From CAZTYW01 sp964617695 (GTDB taxonomy: Bacteria > Chloroflexota > Dehalococcoidia > UBA2247 > RBG-13-53-26), in the NCBI GenBank assembly GCA_964617695.1, contig CAZTYW010000075.1, positions 1 to 9,210 on the forward strand: 9,210 nt of DNA, written 5' to 3'. Numbering within the stretch: position 1 is the stretch's first letter; each line of letters opens with the position of its first letter. The translations under genes were made by a program, and so were the position numbers. Below are positions 5,748 through 9,210 of the stretch, piece after piece. The notes beneath the pieces are model-generated. The model ran no database searches, was not told the origin of the DNA, and worked only from the letters and a program-made list of their open reading frames with translations.

Positions 5748-6284
5748 TTGCACGACTGGAACCTTTCTGCCTTACCCTTTGTGAATACATGGACGCTGAT
5801 GACCGAAGCCTTCAATGCCTCTCACCGGGCGGTGGAGGCTGAACTGGAGCGCCACGACACGACGCTGGCACAGCTCAACATCCTGCTGGTGCTTGACCAC
5901 TGCGAGGTCCCTCTTAGTCCTGGACAGATAGCCTCCTACGTTTTTCGAGAAAAGCACAGCGTCTCTGCCCAGGTGAGCCGGATGCGGAGAGGCGGCCTGG
6001 TAGCCAAGACCAGGAGCAAGAAGGACCAGAGGGTGGTGAAGGTGAAGATCACAGCGAAGGGCAAAGAACTGCTGGATCTGGCAAAGACAGTTGGCATTGG
6101 ATGCGCCGAGAATCTGCTGAGGTCCTGCTTCACCGTAGACGAACTGCAGCAGTTCGACGAGTCTTTGAGAAGGGTGCGTAATGCTGCCCTTGACCGGCTT
6201 GGCAGGCAGATAGAGCCGCTTCCTGCCGTCTTCCGTCTGCCGCGAGACCTGGTGGAGTGCGGGGTGCCCGCGACCGCAGTATGA
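5748..6284 (+). CDS. MarR-family transcriptional regulator, TTG start
   Basis: A 178-residue winged-helix protein. The TTG at 5748 is the start because AAGGAGG (5736-5742) sits 5 bases upstream; the ATG-initiated longer frame from 5637 begins inside the promoter. Residues about 40-105 give the MarR core: LAQLNILLVLDHCEVPLSPGQ (helices 1-2), IASYVFREKHSVSAQVSRMR (recognition helix near 70-80), GGLVAKTRSKKDQRVVKVKI (wing, with the typical D-x-R at 93-95) and TAKGKELL. The remainder forms the dimerisation helices, with an unusually long C-terminal tail (about 155-178) lacking obvious structure. MarR proteins are dimeric repressors or activators, often ligand-responsive. No effector gene is adjacent on the same strand, so its target is unclear, and it converges on selA with a 67-base gap. 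Confidence 0.85.
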   Translation: MHDWNLSALPFVNTWTLMTEAFNASHRAVEAELERHDTTLAQLNILLVLDHCEVPLSPGQIASYVFREKHSVSAQVSRMRRGGLVAKTRSKKDQRVVKVKITAKGKELLDLAKTVGIGCAENLLRSCFTVDELQQFDESLRRVRNAALDRLGRQIEPLPAVFRLPRDLVECGVPATAV

Positions 6285-6351
6285 GTGATGACTCGACAGC
6301 GGTTGGACGCTAGAGAGTAAACCGGCGACCGGACAAACTCAATCGGGCAGT

Positions 6352-7737
6352 TCAGGCAATACCCAGCTGCCTGGCGGCACGGGACACTGCCCCGAGCAGA
6401 ATGTCGTCCTCTTCGGGAAACACCGTGCGGGGGTCCAGGAGCAGACGGTTGCCGTCGATGCGTCCGATCACGGGCGGATGCTGCTTCCGCAACAGCGCAG
6501 CCAGCTTCTGGGCCGTGCCCTGCGCTTTGGCCGATTCTCCGATTGCCAGGAGCCTGGTCGGCAATGTGGTCCCCGGCAGGCTGCCTCCGCCCACCACAGA
6601 CTCTCCCCCCACGACGGTAGCCACACCGGCCAGGTGGCGGGCCCATTCACGGGCTCGTTCCTCGACATCTGTCAAGGGCGTCGAGATCATGCGCCATACG
6701 GGGATACTCTGCTCTGCCTCCCCTTTCAAGTAATGGATCAGGGTGACTGCCAGTCCGGCCAGCCTCGCCTTGTCTATTCGCACCCCCCGGGCCAGGGGAT
6801 GTTTCCTCAGCTTCTCGACCAGGTGCTTCTTGCCAACGATTATGCCGGCCTGGGGGCCACCCAGGAGCTTGTCCCCGGAGAAGAAAGTCAGTCCCACCCC
6901 GGCAGCTATGCTGTCCTGCACCCTGGGCTCGGGGTCCAGTCCATACCTGGAGGTGTCCAGAAGGCAGCCGCTGCCCAGGTCGTCCAGCACCAGAAGGTCA
7001 TGCTGGCTGCCAAGCTGGACCAGCTCCTGGAGCGGTACCTGCTCGGTGAAACCTACTATTCTGAAGTTGCTCGAATGGACGCGCAGCAGGGCAGCCGTTC
7101 TTGGGGTGATGGCCTGCTCGTAGTCAGATGCGTAGGTGCGGTTGGTTGTGCCGACCTCCACCAGTTTGGCCCCGCTCTGCCGCATAACGTCCGGGATGCG
7201 GAACCCGCCACCGATCTCCACCGCCTGTCCCCGGGACACAATCACCTCTTTCCGCCTGGCCAGCGCGGTCAAGGCCAGCAGTACTGCTGAAGCATTGTTG
7301 TTCACCGCCAGGGCCGCTTCAGCCCCGGTCAACTGGCAAAGTGTGGACGTGACGTGGACCTGCCGCGAGCCCCGCTTACCGCTTTCGAGTTCGAACTCCA
7401 GGTTGTTGTAGCCCCGGGAGGTCGACTCCATAGCCGCCAGGGCTTCCTGGCTGAGAGGGGCCCTGCCCAGGTTGGTGTGCAGGATGACGCCGGTGGCGTT
7501 AATCACGGGCACCAGGCTGGGTTGTATCAACAACCTGACGCGGGTGCAGACCGACTCCACAAGTTCATCGAAGGAAGGCGGAGCACTGCCGTGACCGATG
7601 GAGAGGCGGCTCTCGTCGAGCAGCTGTCGGGCTGCATCCAGGACCAGGGAGCGCGAGTAGCTCTCTTCGAGCGTCTTGACGCGCCGGTCCGAGACCAGCC
7701 TGTCAACACTGGGGAGACTGCGAAAGCCCGTCTGCAT
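6352..7737 (-). CDS. selA: SelA, L-seryl-tRNA(Sec) selenium transferase
   Basis: SelA is a PLP-dependent cytoplasmic enzyme that turns Ser-tRNA(Sec) into Sec-tRNA(Sec) using selenophosphate. With this start it has 461 residues, typical for the family. It shows the N-terminal LPSVDRLV motif, VINATGVILHTNLGRAPLS, the NNNASAVLLALTALA segment, SRGQAVEIGGGFRIPDVM, GTTNRT, DDLGSG and the PLP-lysine motif FSGDKLLGGPQAGIIVGKK (Lys290, matching E. coli Lys295). The C-terminus PPVIGRIDGNRLLLDPRTVF is also classic. The ATG at 7737 is chosen because it leaves the usual short lead before LPSVDRL. The in-frame TTG at 7782 and GTG at 7776 would add 13-15 residues, and none of the three has a clear SD. The gene is divergent from selD-selB, whose products supply its substrate and use its product. 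Confidence 0.95.
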   Translation of the reverse strand: MQTGFRSLPSVDRLVSDRRVKTLEESYSRSLVLDAARQLLDESRLSIGHGSAPPSFDELVESVCTRVRLLIQPSLVPVINATGVILHTNLGRAPLSQEALAAMESTSRGYNNLEFELESGKRGSRQVHVTSTLCQLTGAEAALAVNNNASAVLLALTALARRKEVIVSRGQAVEIGGGFRIPDVMRQSGAKLVEVGTTNRTYASDYEQAITPRTAALLRVHSSNFRIVGFTEQVPLQELVQLGSQHDLLVLDDLGSGCLLDTSRYGLDPEPRVQDSIAAGVGLTFFSGDKLLGGPQAGIIVGKKHLVEKLRKHPLARGVRIDKARLAGLAVTLIHYLKGEAEQSIPVWRMISTPLTDVEERAREWARHLAGVATVVGGESVVGGGSLPGTTLPTRLLAIGESAKAQGTAQKLAALLRKQHPPVIGRIDGNRLLLDPRTVFPEEDDILLGAVSRAARQLGIA

Positions 7738-7880
7738 GTCTGTTGGTGATACCAATGTAGCATAGGGACTATTCACAATCAACTGAATTGTGCACGCTGC
7801 ACTGCGGCGAGGCTGCGGTGCCGCCTGTCAAAGCCGATGCCGGGGCGAGGCGGCGAAGGACGACGCATGAGACGCCGAGG

Positions 7881-7889
7881 TGATAGAAT
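7881..7889 (+). promoter_or_regulatory. Extended -10 promoter for selD-selB
   Basis: TGA followed by TAGAAT (7884-7889) forms an extended -10; the -35 is weak. The leader to the selD ATG at 7958 would be about 60 bases. The rest of the 220-base selA-selD gap is GC-rich; a TTGACA on the minus strand (about 7826-7831) has no partnered -10. Confidence 0.42.
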
Positions 7890-7957
7890 TAGGGCTGACA
7901 CTGCAATCGTCCCGTCTGGATCGCTTCGCAAATTCGGCTTTGAAGGAGTAGGAGTAG

Positions 7958-9004
7958 ATGGTCAAGGAGCAGAACCCCCGGCTTACCCAGACCGTCCGGG
8001 GAGCGGGTTGAGCTTCTAAGATGGGTCCAGGGGACCTGGACAGAGCATTGTGCGGCCTGCCGCTGGTTCACCACCCCAATCTGCTGGTGGGGCTGGAGAA
8101 GGCCGACGACGCCGGTGTGTACAAGCTGACTGAAGAGCTGGCGATCATACAGACCGTCGATTTCTTCACGCCCATCGTGGATGACCCGCACACCTTTGGC
8201 CAGATTGCGGTGGCCAATGCCTTGAGCGATGTCTATGCAATGGGCGGCACGCCGTTGACCGCCATGAACCTGGTCTGCTTCCCTGGTAACATCCTGGATA
8301 TCTCTGTGTTGAGGCAAGTCCTGGAAGGCGGATTGGCCAAGATGCGTGAGGCCGGGGTGGTGCTGGTCGGGGGGCACAGCATCGAAGACCAGGAACTCAA
8401 GTACGGGCTGTCTGTGACCGGCGTCATTCATCCCGAAAGGCTGGTGACCAGCGCAGGCGCCAGGCCGGGAGACAAGCTGATTCTGACCAAGCCGCTGGGA
8501 ACGGGTATCGTGAACACTGCACTTAAGGGTGGAATGGCGGAAGAAGAGACCGTTGCCAGGGTGACCGGGTACATGGTTGCCCTGAACAGCAAGGCATCGG
8601 AACTGATGCAGGAGATCGGCGTAAATGCCTGCACCGATGTGACCGGCTTCGGCCTTCTGGGCCACGCCTGTCAAATGGCCGAGAGCAGTGACGTAGGGAT
8701 GAAGGTGCTGGCCGCCTCCGTCCCGGTCTTTCCTGAAGCGGTGGAGTTTGCCAAGCAGGGGGTTGTCCCGGGTGGCACGTGGCGCAACAAAGAGTTCCGT
8801 TCCGGCATGGTCGACCTGGTCGGCCTGCCTGACTACATGCAGGACGTCCTGTTTGACCCCCAGACTTCCGGCGGGCTGCTGATTTCGGTTGACGCCGCGA
8901 AGGCGGAGTTGCTGGTAGCCAGACTTCACCAGGCTGGCATCGTGGAGGCGGCTGTCATTGGAGAGGTGACAGACCAGCCAAAGCGAAGAATCATCGTAGA
9001 GTGA
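7958..9004 (+). CDS. selD: SelD, selenophosphate synthetase, itself a selenoprotein (Sec18)
   Basis: SelD makes selenophosphate from selenide and ATP. The true frame starts at ATG 7958, with AAGGAG (7943-7948) 9 bases upstream, and reads through an in-frame TGA (8009-8011) as selenocysteine. The N-terminus LTQTVRGAGUASK matches the family motif LTxxxxGAGCxxK: Sec18 is at the catalytic Cys17 position of E. coli and Lys21 at Lys20. With Sec counted, the protein is 348 residues (E. coli 347). The Mg/ATP-binding aspartates fall at Asp51, Asp68 and Asp91 (QTVDFFTPIVDD, ANALSDVYAMGG) and Asp227 (TDVTGFGLLGHA), as in E. coli numbering. The C-terminus FDPQTSGGLL is also typical. A conventional call from the ATG at 8021 would lose the active site. 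It is the first gene of a selD-selB operon, 9 bases from selB. Confidence 0.93.
8009..8046 (+). promoter_or_regulatory. Sec UGA codon and candidate bacterial SECIS hairpin in selD
   Basis: Directly after TGA (8009-8011), GTCCAGG (8025-8031) pairs perfectly with CCTGGAC (8035-8041) around a GGA loop. A lower stem GCT(T)CT (8012-8017, one bulged T) pairs with AGAGC (8042-8046). The apical G-rich loop lies about 20 bases from the UGA, inside the range known for bacterial SECIS elements recognised by SelB. The fold was drawn by eye. Confidence 0.65.
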
Positions 9005-9013
9005 ACGGCACCC

Positions 9014-9210
9014 ATGTTCATTCTTGGCACGGCAGGCCACGTAGACCACGGCAAGTCCGTTCTGGTCCAGGCCCTGACCGGCATTGACCCCGACCGCCTG
9101 CGCGAGGAGAAAGAGCGCGGCATGACCATAGACCTGGGTTTTGCCTGGCTGAAGCTGCCCAGCGGCCGGGAGGTCAGTATCGTCGATGTCCCCGGACACG
9201 AGAGGTTCAT
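9014..9210 (+). CDS. selB: SelB, selenocysteine-specific elongation factor (5' part)
   Basis: SelB is a translational GTPase that carries Sec-tRNA(Sec) to UGA codons by binding both the tRNA and the SECIS hairpin. Only the first 65 codons are present; the frame is open at the window end. Visible are the P-loop GTAGHVDHGKS, the SelB-type switch I region PDRLREEKERGMTIDLGFAW (SelB proteins have TIDLG where EF-Tu has TI), and the G3 motif DVPGHERF. The ATG lies 9 bases after the selD stop with only a weak GAGTGA as SD, so translational coupling to selD is likely. Confidence 0.93.
   Translation, partial: MFILGTAGHVDHGKSVLVQALTGIDPDRLREEKERGMTIDLGFAWLKLPSGREVSIVDVPGHERF

Noticed and set aside
6478..7290. 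270-codon open frame on the plus strand
   Set aside because: It is antisense to selA, which has conserved motifs along its whole length.
7783..7880. Possible tRNA-Sec around TGTCAAA (about 7826-7832)
   Set aside because: A cloverleaf with the long acceptor and extra arms cannot be drawn, and no CCA end is seen.
7889..9199. 436-codon open frame on the minus strand, longer than selD
   Set aside because: It is antisense to selD and selB, whose family motifs are unmistakable. The translated product is Gln/His-rich with no SD and no recognisable domain, a common artefact of GC-rich coding DNA.

Overview
The window is GC-rich bacterial chromosomal DNA (about 60% G+C by eye) with short genes on both strands, good Shine-Dalgarno (SD) sites and several non-ATG starts. 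The gene mix suggests a Chloroflexota-like (Dehalococcoidia-type) or similar environmental bacterium: a SHOCT-domain membrane peptide, a DUF6125-like protein, an exported caspase-like peptidase and a selenocysteine locus. That placement is inference, since no rRNA or marker gene is present. I see no insertion sequence, CRISPR array, tRNA or rRNA.

Layout. Positions 1-229 hold GC-rich hairpins but no gene I can support. A 38-codon, extremely basic peptide gene (230-346, minus) and a four-helix membrane protein (547-900, minus) follow. A SHOCT-domain peptide (1147-1374, plus) converges on a DUF6125-like gene (1390-1959, minus). An exported, membrane-anchored caspase-like protein (2303-3853, plus) is followed by a small coiled-coil peptide (3963-4151, plus). 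Next come an 80-residue protein (4303-4545, minus), a 98-residue alpha/beta protein (4858-5154, plus), about 480 bases without a gene, and a MarR-type regulator starting at TTG (5748-6284, plus).

The right-hand third is a selenium locus. selA (minus) is divergent from selD-selB (plus; selB runs off the window). selD is itself a selenoprotein: its reading frame starts 63 bases upstream of the first ATG after an in-frame TGA, and that TGA sits exactly at the catalytic Cys/Sec position. A SECIS-like hairpin follows immediately. SelD makes selenophosphate, SelA converts seryl-tRNA(Sec) to selenocysteyl-tRNA(Sec), and SelB delivers it to UGA. The locus therefore encodes machinery needed to translate its own selD. 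No selC (tRNA-Sec) is visible here.

The most interesting regulatory signal is a CTTAA-type direct repeat with a 10-11 base period upstream of the caspase-like gene. The 98-residue protein gene has a matching element: an identical 10-mer at the same 28-base offset from its -10 box. It resembles Pho-box-type operators of OmpR/PhoB-family response regulators and suggests the two genes share a regulator.
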